Below the pieces are notes generated by a model that was not told the origin of the DNA, searched no databases, and saw only the letters and a list, made by a program, of their open reading frames with translations. Source: Pseudomonas maioricensis (GTDB lineage: Bacteria; Pseudomonadota; Gammaproteobacteria; Pseudomonadales; Pseudomonadaceae). Taken from it: 55,588 nucleotides of DNA. A program made the position numbers and the translations under genes. Shown piece by piece: positions 20,586 through 28,319 of the stretch (positions are counted from its first letter, which is position 1; every line of letters begins with the position of its first letter). Where the stretch lies: assembly GCF_022790535.1 (NCBI RefSeq), contig NZ_LOHG01000003.1, positions 95,274-150,861 on the forward strand, read 5' to 3'.

Positions 20586-20858
20586 ATGCCCGCTCGTCAA
20601 ATTACCATTATCAACAAGCTGGGCCTGCACGCCCGCGCAGCCGCCAAGTTTGTAGGCGTCGCAGGCAAATTCCCCTGCCAGATCCGTGTGGGGCGCTCAC
20701 CTGAAAGCATGGTTGACGGCAAAAGCATCATGGCGGTGATGATGCTCGCTGCTGGCAAAGGAACCGACATCCACCTTTCAACCGAAGGCGATCAGGAACA
20801 GGCCGCGCTGGATGGTCTGGTTGAGTTGATCAATAACAAGTTTGATGAGGGGGAGTAG
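20586..20858 (+). CDS. ptsO: PtsO: NPr, HPr-like phosphocarrier of the nitrogen PTS
   Basis: PtsO passes phosphate from PtsP to PtsN. The 90-residue protein has the HPr fold with active-site His15 in KLGLHARAAAK and the second conserved block DGKSIMAVMMLAAGKG around the regulatory-serine region. It is the last gene of the rpoN operon. I see no strong terminator after it; the next gene has its own promoter. Confidence 0.94.
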   Translation: MPARQITIINKLGLHARAAAKFVGVAGKFPCQIRVGRSPESMVDGKSIMAVMMLAAGKGTDIHLSTEGDQEQAALDGLVELINNKFDEGE

Positions 20859-20884
20859 AGCGGCGCCCGCGTCAAAAGATTTTC

Positions 20885-20924
20885 TTGACCAGCCCATCTG
20901 TCTGCCGCTAAGATTTTTATCTTA
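20885..20924 (+). promoter_or_regulatory. Antitoxin promoter with palindromic operator
   Basis: TTGACC (20885-20890) and TAAGAT (20909-20914) are 18 bases apart and form a plausible sigma-70 promoter. The -10 is half of a perfect palindrome TAAGAT-TTTT-ATCTTA (20909-20924), a likely operator for autorepression by the HTH antitoxin. A second imperfect dyad (TCTTAAATTTTAGA) follows. Confidence 0.55.
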
Positions 20925-20950
20925 AATTTTAGATATTAACCGAGGCGATT

Positions 20951-21268
20951 ATGGCTCTCCAATTTCATGAAAGCCCTTTTCATGTCACGCATGATGATGA
21001 AACTGCCAGCAAGATGGCCCTCAAAATGGATTTATCCATATTCATCACTAACTGCCTGAAGCAGTTGAATCTTAAGCAGAGTGAAGCTGCGAAATTGCTT
21101 AACCTGACCCAGTCACGGGTGTCAGAACTGGCGAACGGCAAGATTGAGAAATTCACTATCGATGCCATGATCGACATGCTTGATTGCCTGGGCTTTCGTG
21201 CCAATTTCACCATGTCGAATGCAGGTGCCGAAGCATCTCCGCAGATTGTCATTACCAAATCTGCCTAA
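20951..21268 (+). CDS. HigA-like XRE antitoxin (HTH_37 type)
   Basis: This 105-residue protein resembles the XRE-family antitoxins that pair with Gp49/HigB toxins. The helix-turn-helix is visible at about residues 40-70 (LKQSEAAKLLNLTQSRVSELANGKI), followed by the helix FTIDAMIDMLDCLGF typical of this subgroup. The ATG follows GAGG at good spacing. Its promoter carries a palindrome that would allow autorepression. The base composition is AT-richer than in the flanking genes. Unusually, its likely partner is not in the same operon but on the other strand, and the two stop codons overlap. Confidence 0.8.
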   Translation: MALQFHESPFHVTHDDETASKMALKMDLSIFITNCLKQLNLKQSEAAKLLNLTQSRVSELANGKIEKFTIDAMIDMLDCLGFRANFTMSNAGAEASPQIVITKSA

Positions 21269-21615
21269 GTTGAGTAGCCCATCCCCCGCAACTCACTTTT
21301 CAACAGCTTGAATCTCTGCTCAGCAACGGCCATCGCGTGCCGATCAGTCTTATTGGTGGTTTTCACGAACGAATGTAAAACGACCACCATGTCTGCGTAT
21401 TTAGCAATGTAGACACAGCGAAATGCAGGGTTGCCGTTTATGATCAGCTCGACCACACCAGCACCTACTGACTCTGTAAGTTGCTTGATTGCTAGCCGCG
21501 GGTCCTGCTCGAACTGAATCCTCCGCAAATCCTTGCCAAACTCGTCCTGAACACCTTCGGGCAGATCCTTGTACTCCCGCTCAGCGGCAACGCTTACAAA
21601 AGCAAACCTTCTCAA
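21265..21615 (-). CDS. HigB/RelE-like (Gp49 family) toxin, TTG start
   Basis: This 116-residue protein resembles phage-derived Gp49-like toxins of the RelE/HigB superfamily, ribosome-dependent mRNases. The diagnostic core is visible: VELIINGNPAFRCVYIAKY followed by VVVLHSFVKTTNKTD and a helix with conserved A and R residues. The start is TTG with GAAGGTG upstream; no ATG exists before the core. It converges on the antitoxin gene and overlaps its end by four bases, whereas such pairs are usually toxin-first in one operon. Activity is inferred, not shown. Confidence 0.75.
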   Translation of the reverse strand: MRRFAFVSVAAEREYKDLPEGVQDEFGKDLRRIQFEQDPRLAIKQLTESVGAGVVELIINGNPAFRCVYIAKYADMVVVLHSFVKTTNKTDRHAMAVAEQRFKLLKSELRGMGYST

Positions 21616-21748
21616 AAAACACCTTCAGATCGACCTGGGTTTACGCTTCAAATAAAGACTCTCCGAACAGAAAGCCCAGCATTCACACGAAATCCATTCT
21701 ACTCATGAGGCTCGAAGGAAAAGTCTGCAAAACTCGTGCGCCAGATAC

Positions 21749-21781
21749 GAAAAATCCGAAGTCCTCTCGAACTCCGGATTT
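21749..21781 (-). terminator. Intrinsic terminator after the PhnA gene
   Basis: On the minus strand AAATCCG pairs with CGGATTT, extended by AGT/ACT after one mismatch, and TTTTT follows. It lies about 55 bases after the phnA-like stop. The rest of the 218-base gap holds the toxin's leader. Confidence 0.7.
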
Positions 21782-21833
21782 AGATACTCAGTAATCTGAC
21801 GTTGGCTCAGAGGTGCTTTAGCAACCCACTACC

Positions 21834-22178
21834 TTACCCCTTCTTCACAAATTCCGACTTCAGCTTCATCGCACCGATGCCATCGATCTTGCAATCAATG
21901 TCGTGATCGCCATCCACCAGGCGGATGTTCTTCACCTTGGTGCCAACCTTGACGACCAGCGAAGAGCCTTTGACTTTAAGGTCTTTGATAACAGTGACGG
22001 TGTCGCCATCCTGAAGGGTATTGCCTACTGAGTCTTTGATGACTTTGACGTCATCGGCCGCTTCGCTGCTACCGTCTGCGGACCACTCATGCGCGCATTC
22101 CGGGCAGATCAGTTGAGTACCGTCTTCATAGGTATATTCGGAATTACATTTTGGGCAGGCAGGTAAGCTCACAGACAT
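21834..22178 (-). CDS. PhnA/YjdM-family zinc-ribbon protein
   Basis: This 114-residue protein matches the PhnA (YjdM) family. An N-terminal zinc ribbon CPKCNSEY...CPECAHEW (residues 8-30) is followed by a small beta domain ([17 protein letters not shown]). Despite the name it is not needed for phosphonate breakdown and its role is unclear. I chose the ATG at 22178, which gives the family's usual length and N terminus; an in-frame extension to 22271 would overlap the ZIP gene. A TATAAT at 22211-22206 suggests its own transcript. Confidence 0.88.
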   Translation of the reverse strand: MSVSLPACPKCNSEYTYEDGTQLICPECAHEWSADGSSEAADDVKVIKDSVGNTLQDGDTVTVIKDLKVKGSSLVVKVGTKVKNIRLVDGDHDIDCKIDGIGAMKLKSEFVKKG

Positions 22179-22205
22179 TCTCGCGTCGAAGGGTAAAAAC
22201 CATGG

Positions 22206-22211
22206 ATTATA
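22206..22211 (-). promoter_or_regulatory. -10 box for the PhnA gene
   Basis: A perfect TATAAT on the minus strand lies 27 bases before the chosen ATG. No convincing -35 is visible. Confidence 0.4.
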
Positions 22212-22267
22212 AGTGGTTTTAGACGTGCGCAGGAGGCGAATGTCACTTCGCCGCCCTGCCCGCTCCT

Positions 22268-23152
22268 TCAAGCCAGTGCTGTGTCCATCACCATCATCAG
22301 ACAGAACCCGGCGATCAGGCCGAGACTGGCGACTTTATCGTGCCCATTACGACGCGACTCAGGGATGATTTCCTGGGTGACCACCAGCAACATGGCACCT
22401 GCAGCAAACGCCAGGCCTAGCGGCAACAGCAACTCGGCAATTGCCACCAGCCACGCGCACAGCAACGCAAAAACCGGCTCGACCAGCCCTGAAGCAGCAC
22501 CGATCAGAAATGCCTTGAAGCGCGACATCCCTGCTCCGGCCAGTACTAGCGCAATGACCAGCCCTTCGGGTACGTCCTGTATCGCGATGCCCATGGCGAG
22601 ACTGTCGGCGTCGGGCAAACCGCCACCGGCAGACACACCAATAGCCATCCCTTCAGGGATGTTATGGGCAATGATCGCGATCACGAATAACCAGATCCGC
22701 GGCGCAATGGCAGGCAGCTCTTGACCGCTCAGGGGCGAACCTTTGGAGACTGTGTGATCAACTATAAACAAGCCCACAGCCCCGAGAAAAATCCCGAAAC
22801 TGACGAGCCCGCCAGCTCCCCAAGGGGAAAACCCAAGATTTTCAGCCGCCGCCAGCCCGGGCACGATCAGCGAAAATGCCGTAGCTGCCAGCATCACCCC
22901 GGCACCGAAGCCGAGCAAACCATCGGACACAGAGGCAGGCATACCTCTGATGACCAGTACAGGAACAGCGCCCAGTGCGGTCCCCAGAGCACAGATTGCT
23001 CCGCCCTCCAGCGCCCGCATCAAGCGCGGCTCAAGATCCAGCCATTCGAGCGCGTGCGCAACCAGAAGCGCCATACCTGCCAACAGCAGAACCGAACCCA
23101 ATGCCAGGCGAAACAACCGCCCACTGCTGATGGTGAGTATTTCCGTGCGCAT
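22268..23152 (-). CDS. ZIP-family divalent metal transporter (GufA-like)
   Basis: This 294-residue inner-membrane protein has about eight hydrophobic segments and the two ZIP metal-site motifs: [10 protein letters not shown] (TM4) and [10 protein letters not shown] (TM5). ZIP proteins move Zn2+, Mn2+ or Fe2+ into the cytoplasm; the substrate here cannot be read from sequence. The ATG at 23152 has AGGGCAG upstream, and the gene starts 29 bases after the sodA stop on the same strand. Co-transcription with a Mn-superoxide dismutase makes Mn2+ supply an attractive but unproven role. Confidence 0.85.
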   Translation of the reverse strand: MRTEILTISSGRLFRLALGSVLLLAGMALLVAHALEWLDLEPRLMRALEGGAICALGTALGAVPVLVIRGMPASVSDGLLGFGAGVMLAATAFSLIVPGLAAAENLGFSPWGAGGLVSFGIFLGAVGLFIVDHTVSKGSPLSGQELPAIAPRIWLFVIAIIAHNIPEGMAIGVSAGGGLPDADSLAMGIAIQDVPEGLVIALVLAGAGMSRFKAFLIGAASGLVEPVFALLCAWLVAIAELLLPLGLAFAAGAMLLVVTQEIIPESRRNGHDKVASLGLIAGFCLMMVMDTALA

Positions 23153-23181
23153 AAACTGCCCTGGATCTGATTATTGGAAGA

Positions 23182-23793
23182 TCAGGCCAGAGCGGCCTGG
23201 TAACGCCGGGCAACTTCCGGCCAGTTGACGACGTTATAGAACGCGGCGATGTATTCCGGACGGCGGTTCTGATAGAGCAGGTAATACGCATGCTCCCAAA
23301 CGTCCAGGCCCAGAATCGGTGTATTGCCGTTCATGAGAGGGCTGTCCTGATTACCGCTGCTCTCGACGACCAGTTTTTTCTCCGGTGTCACGCTCAGCCA
23401 GGCCCAGCCACTGCCGAAACGAGTCAGCGCCGCTTTGGTAAACGCGTCTTTGAACTGCTCAAAACCACCCAGTTGCTCGTCAATGGCTTTAGCCAGTGCG
23501 CCGTCAGGCAAACCGCCACCGGTTGGCGCCATAACCGCCCAGAACAACGAGTGGTTGGCATGACCGCCACCTTGATTGATCACTGCCGGGCGCAGTTTCT
23601 CAGGAAGTTGAGCAACTGAGGCCACCAGCTTTTCGATCGGCCATTCAGCCCATTCGGTGCCCTCAACTGCAGCGTTGAGGTTATTGATATAGGTCTGGTG
23701 ATGCTTGCTGTAGTGGATCTCCATGGTCTGCGCATCAATGTGCGGTTCCAGGGCGTCGTAAGCATATGGCAAGGCAGGCAGGGTAAACGGCAT
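23182..23793 (-). CDS. sodA: Manganese superoxide dismutase
   Basis: The enzyme removes superoxide in the cytoplasm. The 203-residue protein has metal ligands His27, His81, Asp164 and His168 (DVWEHAYY). The second-shell Gln149 in SSGNQDSPL and the block [11 protein letters not shown] mark it as the Mn rather than the Fe type. It is part of the fagA-fumC-orfX-sodA cluster, which in P. aeruginosa is repressed by Fur-iron. I chose the ATG at 23793, with GGAG upstream; longer readings overlap orfX. Confidence 0.94.
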   Translation of the reverse strand: MPFTLPALPYAYDALEPHIDAQTMEIHYSKHHQTYINNLNAAVEGTEWAEWPIEKLVASVAQLPEKLRPAVINQGGGHANHSLFWAVMAPTGGGLPDGALAKAIDEQLGGFEQFKDAFTKAALTRFGSGWAWLSVTPEKKLVVESSGNQDSPLMNGNTPILGLDVWEHAYYLLYQNRRPEYIAAFYNVVNWPEVARRYQAALA

Positions 23794-23794
23794 A

Positions 23795-24256
23795 TCAATG
23801 TACTCCGTAGAAAAGGCCGGAAGTGGCAGCGGCATTCCGTTGTAATGACGAGCGCGAATGCTCGCCGCCACTGTTCAACAGGCGATGGGTGCGCGGGTAT
23901 TCACCATGCTCACTGATAAAACTCAGCAGCTCGGCGTAGGTTTTACTGCTGTGGCGCAAGGCGGCCTGGCGCAACGCTGGCGGTAAGCGTTGCTCTTGCA
24001 TGACCCGCAGCAGGTGCTGATGGATCGCGCACAGGTACTCTGCGCTTTCCTCCGGCTGACCCAGACTCAAATGCAGGTCAGCGAGGTTGTGATGGGAAAT
24101 GACGCAAGCGGCCACCGCTTCGTCAGGGTTGGGCCAACGCTCGAACAACACCTGAGCCAGCGCCAGCGCCTGCAGATACAACTCGCGGGCGTCAACCAGC
24201 TCACCGAGATTGAAACAGCGATTGGCTTTTTCGATTGTGCGTTTCCAATGCTCCAT
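23795..24256 (-). CDS. Conserved protein between fumC and sodA (orfX), TPR-like
   Basis: This 153-residue protein of unknown function is conserved at this place in pseudomonads. Residues 5-90 read as amphipathic helix pairs resembling TPR repeats ([42 protein letters not shown]). No signal peptide or catalytic motif is visible. The ATG at 24256 has GAGGAG eight bases upstream. It ends two bases before the sodA ATG, so it is tightly coupled to sodA. A protein-binding role is a guess from the repeat. Confidence 0.8.
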   Translation of the reverse strand: MEHWKRTIEKANRCFNLGELVDARELYLQALALAQVLFERWPNPDEAVAACVISHHNLADLHLSLGQPEESAEYLCAIHQHLLRVMQEQRLPPALRQAALRHSSKTYAELLSFISEHGEYPRTHRLLNSGGEHSRSSLQRNAAATSGLFYGVH

Positions 24257-24286
24257 GGCGCGACTCCTCAAGCGATGGCCGACAGG

Positions 24287-25663
24287 TCAGATCCCGCCAG
24301 CGGTGAGTTTTTCCGGATCCAGCAATGCCTCCAGTTGGCTGCGCTGCAGGTCGGTGTGTTCAAGGGCGACATCAATAATCGGACGCCCCTGTTTGTAAGC
24401 CGTCTTGGCGATTTCGGCGGCCTTCTGGTAACCGATGATCGGGTTCAGCGCGGTAACCAGAATAGGATTTCGCGACAGCGCTTCCTTGAGCTTCGCTTCA
24501 TTGACCTTGAACGTCGCAATGGCCTTGTTCGCCAACAGTCGACTGGAATTAGCCAGTAGCTCAATGCTGCTCAACAGGTTCTGCGCGATGATCGGTAGCA
24601 TCACGTTCAACTCAAAGTTGCCCGACTGACCCGCGACCGTGATCGCTGCGTCATTGCCGATGACTTGAGCAGCAACCATGGCAGTGGCCTCCGGGATTAC
24701 CGGATTGACCTTGCCCGGCATGATGGACGAGCCCGGCTGCAGCGCTTCAAGCTCGATCTCTCCCAGCCCGGCCAGCGGGCCAGAGTTCATCCAGCGCAGG
24801 TCATTGGCGATTTTCATCAACGATACGGCGGTGCCTTTGAGCTGGCCTGATACGGCCACAGCGGTATCCTGAGAGCCGATCAGCGCAAACAGGTCCTTGC
24901 CCGGTTCAAACGCGACGTTACTCAAGCGGCTCAAATGGCTGCTGAAGCGTTTGGCGAACTCCGGGTGCGCATTGATCCCGGTACCGACCGCCGTACCACC
25001 CTGAGCCAACGCCTGAAGGCTCGGCAGTAAAGCCTGTAAATGCTCGATGTTGGCGCGGATCTGCTGAGCCCAGCCATTGAGTACCTGGCTCATGCGCACC
25101 GGCATGGCGTCCATCAAATGCGTACGACCGGTCTTGATGAACGGGTGCACCTCATCAGCCTTGCGCTCGATCACTTCGACCAGATGGGTCAACGCCGGTA
25201 GTAACTGCTCGTGCAACGCCAGGGCGGCACTGACGTGGATGGTGGTTGGAATAATGTCGTTGCTGCTCTGTCCACAGTTGACGTGGTCGTTGGCATTGAC
25301 CTTGTCACCCAGTACGCGACTGGCAATGGTCGCGATGACTTCGTTGGCGTTCATGTTGGTGCTGGTGCCTGAGCCAGTCTGAAACACATCCACCGGGAAG
25401 TGCGCCATGTAATCACCGCTCAATAGTTCCTGGCAGGCACTGACGATGGCTTCGCTTTGTGCGGCCGTGATTTGCTCAAGCTCAAGGTTGGCATGTGCAG
25501 CGGCAGCCTTGGCGAGCAATAGCGCCCGGATGAATTGCGTTGGCATGCGCAGATTACTGATCGGGAAGTTATTTACCGCACGCTGGGTCTGCGCGCCATA
25601 CAAGGCCTCGGCAGGGACCTGCAGTTCGCCCATGCTGTCGCGTTCGATACGGGTATTACTCAT
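24287..25663 (-). CDS. fumC: FumC: class II (iron-free) fumarase
   Basis: FumC interconverts fumarate and malate in the TCA cycle without an iron-sulfur cluster, so it can replace Fe-S fumarase when iron is short. The 458-residue protein has the superfamily signature GSSIMPGKVNP near residue 312 and GSGTSTNMNANEV near 95. It overlaps the end of fagA by eight bases. Position behind a Fur box fits iron-starvation induction, as described for fumC1 in P. aeruginosa. Confidence 0.96.
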   Translation of the reverse strand: MSNTRIERDSMGELQVPAEALYGAQTQRAVNNFPISNLRMPTQFIRALLLAKAAAAHANLELEQITAAQSEAIVSACQELLSGDYMAHFPVDVFQTGSGTSTNMNANEVIATIASRVLGDKVNANDHVNCGQSSNDIIPTTIHVSAALALHEQLLPALTHLVEVIERKADEVHPFIKTGRTHLMDAMPVRMSQVLNGWAQQIRANIEHLQALLPSLQALAQGGTAVGTGINAHPEFAKRFSSHLSRLSNVAFEPGKDLFALIGSQDTAVAVSGQLKGTAVSLMKIANDLRWMNSGPLAGLGEIELEALQPGSSIMPGKVNPVIPEATAMVAAQVIGNDAAITVAGQSGNFELNVMLPIIAQNLLSSIELLANSSRLLANKAIATFKVNEAKLKEALSRNPILVTALNPIIGYQKAAEIAKTAYKQGRPIIDVALEHTDLQRSQLEALLDPEKLTAGGI

Positions 25664-26054
25664 CGGAATTTCCTTGCACCAGTTCAGTGAGAGAGATCGA
25701 GGGCTGCAGCAGGCATGTCGCCAATTGCCAGGTACAAGCCTGCCAGCGTTGTTGGTCGGCCGCGCAATTGATCAGGGCCTTGAGATCACGTAACGGACGC
25801 CAGGCCTGATCGACGCACAAACAGCGCCAATGCCAGGGCAGAACCGTATCGCGAGCGGTATCGATGAGCAGTCGAAAGGAGGTTTCAGCAATCATTCGCT
25901 GAGGCGTGGCGGTAAATCGCGCCAGGTAACGGCCTTCGGCCAGATAACGATCAATCAGCCGTGGTTCGTCAGGCTCAAGGGCACAACGAATTCTGAAACT
26001 CATCCCGCGCCAGTTTTCGAGGTGCGCAGGAAGCGCGTGCAAAACAGGACCCAT
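25656..26054 (-). CDS. fagA: FagA-like Fur-associated protein
   Basis: This 132-residue protein matches the small FagA family, found as first gene of the Fur-regulated fumC-sodA cluster in Pseudomonas; its function is unknown. The conserved N-terminal part reads LENWRGMSFRIRCALEPDEP. I kept the ATG at 26054, which lies 17 bases from the Fur box, but an internal ATG at 26003 is also possible. No export signal is visible. Confidence 0.8.
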   Translation of the reverse strand: MGPVLHALPAHLENWRGMSFRIRCALEPDEPRLIDRYLAEGRYLARFTATPQRMIAETSFRLLIDTARDTVLPWHWRCLCVDQAWRPLRDLKALINCAADQQRWQACTWQLATCLLQPSISLTELVQGNSDE

Positions 26055-26070
26055 GACCACGGCTCATTCA

Positions 26071-26106
26071 GATAATGATATTCATTATTAAATGATATTG
26101 AGAATC
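26071..26106 (-). promoter_or_regulatory. Fur box of the fagA-fumC-orfX-sodA operon
   Basis: GATAATGATATTCATTATT (26071-26089) matches the 19-base Fur consensus GATAATGATAATCATTATC in 17 positions. Further GATATT/GAGAATC hexamer-like units continue to 26106, as in extended Fur sites. It lies just before the fagA start. Confidence 0.88.
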
Positions 26107-26175
26107 AAAACAACCGTAGAGGATGAAGGGATTTAGAGGGGGAGGAGAATAATTGTCGGAGCGGCATGTTTTTCT

Positions 26176-26260
26176 TGGGAGCTGAGCTTGCTCGCGATAA
26201 GGCTGGACACGTTTCACTTCAGATCGCATCCAGCCTTATCGCGAGCAAGCTCAGCTCCCA
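26176..26260. repeat. REP inverted repeat with 32-bp perfect arms
   Basis: Both arms begin TGGGAGCTGAGCTTGCTCGC and continue identically for 32 bases, separated by a 21-base centre. It lies between the 5' end of the fagA operon and the 3' end of pmbA. Confidence 0.92.
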
Positions 26261-26293
26261 CAGTGACAAAGGTGGGGGCGACAGCTTTTTGTA

Positions 26294-27640
26294 TCAGCTA
26301 CCGGCGACGGTCATCCGTTCGATCAATACCGAACCCGTGCGGATATTGCTGCGCAACTCGAGGTCGCTGCCTACGGCGACGATTTGTTTGAACATGTCGC
26401 GCATGTTGCCGGCAATCGTCACTTCCTGAACGGGGAACTGGATCTCGCCGTTCTCGACCCAGAAACCAGCTGCACCACGGGAATAATCACCCGTTACCAT
26501 GTTCAGACCGCTGCCCATCAACTCGGTGACCAGCAAACCGCGGCCCATGCGTCGAATCAGCGCCGCCTGGTCCTCAGTACCATGAGTGACGAACAGATTG
26601 TGCACACCGCCCGCGTTGGCGGTACTTGGCAAACCCAGTTTACGGCCCGAATAGGTGCTGAGAATGTATGAGACCAATTCGCCATTTTCGACGAATGGCT
26701 TGGCGTAAGTCGCCAGGCCATCACCGTCGAACGCCGAACTGCCCATGGCGCGCATCAAGTGCGGACGCTCGTCTATGGTCAGCCACTCGGGAAACAATCG
26801 CTGACCGATAGAGCCCTCAAGGAACGATGATTTGCGGTACAGATTGCCGCCAGAAATCGCCCCGAGGAAACTGCCGAACAGTCCGCCAGCCAGCTCGGCC
26901 GAGAACAGCACCGGCACTTCGCACGTCGGCACCGGACGCGCGCCCAGCCGACTCGCAGCACGCTCGGCGGCTTTACGGCCGATGCTCTGTGGATCCGCCA
27001 GCAGCTCACCCTGGCGACTTACGTCATACCAGTAATCGCGCTGCATCTGGCCATCGCCTTCAGCAATCATTACGCAACTCAAACTGTGACGGGTCGACGC
27101 ATAGCCGCCGATAAAGCCATGGCTGTTGCCGTACACGCGGCAACCCTGATGGGTATTAAGCGTTGTGCCGTCGGCATTCTTGATCCGGCTATCAGCGTCA
27201 AAAGCTGCTGCTTCGCAGATCAAGGCTTTCTCGATAGCCTGTTCGGGCGTGATATCCCATGCGTGAAACAGGTCAAAATCCTGCTGTTCCCTGGCCATCA
27301 ATGCAGCATCGGCCAGTCCTGAGCTTTCGTCTTCGGAGGTGTGTTTAGCGATTGCGAGCGCAGCGGCGACGGTTTCACGAATCGCGTCAGCACCACTTGC
27401 CGAGGTGCTGGCCGAACCTTTGCGCTGGCCGACATACAAGGTGATACCGAAACCCTGATCACGATTGAATTCGACAGTTTCGACTTCACGTTGACGAACG
27501 GATGTCGACAGGCCCTGCTCCAGCGACACTGCAACTTCACAGGCACTGGCACCCTGGCGTCTGGCTTCGGCGATGATTTGTTCGACTTGTTCCTGCAGTG
27601 CAGGCAGGGCCTGTGGGCCGACGCTTTGTGATGCACTCAT
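26294..27640 (-). CDS. pmbA: PmbA/TldE: non-catalytic partner of the TldD protease
   Basis: PmbA (TldE) forms a heterodimer with TldD that digests unfolded peptides; in E. coli it matures microcin B17 and affects CcdA stability. The 448-residue protein lacks the HExxxH zinc motif present in TldD, as expected for this subunit. GYASTRHSLSCVM and the C-terminal GAAGFWVENGEI block are recognisable. I chose the ATG at 27640, with GGAG nine bases upstream. It is divergent from yjgA. Confidence 0.95.
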   Translation of the reverse strand: MSASQSVGPQALPALQEQVEQIIAEARRQGASACEVAVSLEQGLSTSVRQREVETVEFNRDQGFGITLYVGQRKGSASTSASGADAIRETVAAALAIAKHTSEDESSGLADAALMAREQQDFDLFHAWDITPEQAIEKALICEAAAFDADSRIKNADGTTLNTHQGCRVYGNSHGFIGGYASTRHSLSCVMIAEGDGQMQRDYWYDVSRQGELLADPQSIGRKAAERAASRLGARPVPTCEVPVLFSAELAGGLFGSFLGAISGGNLYRKSSFLEGSIGQRLFPEWLTIDERPHLMRAMGSSAFDGDGLATYAKPFVENGELVSYILSTYSGRKLGLPSTANAGGVHNLFVTHGTEDQAALIRRMGRGLLVTELMGSGLNMVTGDYSRGAAGFWVENGEIQFPVQEVTIAGNMRDMFKQIVAVGSDLELRSNIRTGSVLIERMTVAGS

Positions 27641-27691
27641 GACTTTCTCCATCAAATTCTGCTTTCGGCACGAGCCGAATACCGAGTGGGC

Positions 27692-27720
27692 CGGACAAGA
27701 GGCCCCTGACTGGTTATCAT
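27692..27720 (+). promoter_or_regulatory. Probable yjgA/darP promoter
   Basis: CGGACA (27692-27697), a 17-base spacer and TATCAT (27715-27720) stand 28 bases before the ATG. Confidence 0.4.
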
Positions 27721-27747
27721 GGCGGCGTTTATTTGCGGACTGCCCCC

Positions 27748-28269
27748 ATGGTTGATTCTTACGACGACTCCCTCGACGGGGAGAAAAGCAAAACCCAGGT
27801 CAAACGTGAGCTGCATGCTCTGGTTGAACTTGGCGAGCGTCTTGTGTCGCTCAAACCCGACCTGCTGAACAAGCTGCCTTTGACCGATCCGCTGCGTAGA
27901 GCTTTGGCCGATGCGCCCAAGCACACCGCTCATATCGCACGCAAACGGCACATTCAGTTCATCGGCAAGCTGATGCGCGATCAGGATCTGGACGCCATTC
28001 TGGTGCTTCTCGATCAACTCGATGCCTCCACTCGCCAATACAACGAACGTTTTCACGGCCTGGAACGCTGGCGTGATCGCCTGATCGCCGGCGATGACGG
28101 CGTCCTCGAAATGTTTGTTGCTGAATATCCGGAAGCGGATCGTCAGCAACTGCGTTCTTTGATCCGTCAGGCTCAACACGAGCTGGCCCATAACAAGGCG
28201 CCCGCTTCGAGCCGCAAAATCTTCAAGTACATTCGTGAGCTGGACGAGAAACAACGCGGTTTGCGTTAA
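27748..28269 (+). CDS. darP: YjgA/DarP: 50S ribosome maturation protein
   Basis: This 173-residue, highly charged, mostly helical protein belongs to DUF615 (YjgA), named DarP for its role in late 50S assembly near the peptidyl transferase centre in E. coli. The blocks [19 protein letters not shown] and the C-terminal [12 protein letters not shown] are family features. The ATG at 27748 follows a weak GCGGA. The gene lies on the plus strand between pmbA and tldD, both minus, as is usual in pseudomonads. Confidence 0.93.
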   Translation: MVDSYDDSLDGEKSKTQVKRELHALVELGERLVSLKPDLLNKLPLTDPLRRALADAPKHTAHIARKRHIQFIGKLMRDQDLDAILVLLDQLDASTRQYNERFHGLERWRDRLIAGDDGVLEMFVAEYPEADRQQLRSLIRQAQHELAHNKAPASSRKIFKYIRELDEKQRGLR

Positions 28270-28280
28270 CACTCGACCAT

Positions 28281-28307
28281 GGGGCGGACTGTTCATCAGT
28301 CTGCCCC
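28281..28307. terminator. Hairpin between convergent yjgA and tldD
   Basis: GGGGCGGACTG-TTCAT-CAGTCTGCCCC forms an 11-bp stem with one G-T pair, between the two converging stop codons. No long T-run is present; it probably ends both mRNAs. Confidence 0.55.
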
Positions 28308-28319
28308 GGCCTCACATCC

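Noticed and set aside
21489..21794. 101-residue ORF opposite the toxin gene
   Set aside because: It overlaps the toxin and the terminator of the PhnA gene and has no motif or ribosome site.
23182..23793. Iron-type superoxide dismutase (sodB)
   Set aside because: The [11 protein letters not shown] block and Gln149 in GNQDSPL are those of Mn enzymes, and the fagA-fumC cluster is the place of the Mn-SOD.
24254..24271. Start of orfX at the upstream TTG (24271)
   Set aside because: That reading begins inside the GAGGAG ribosome site of the ATG at 24256.
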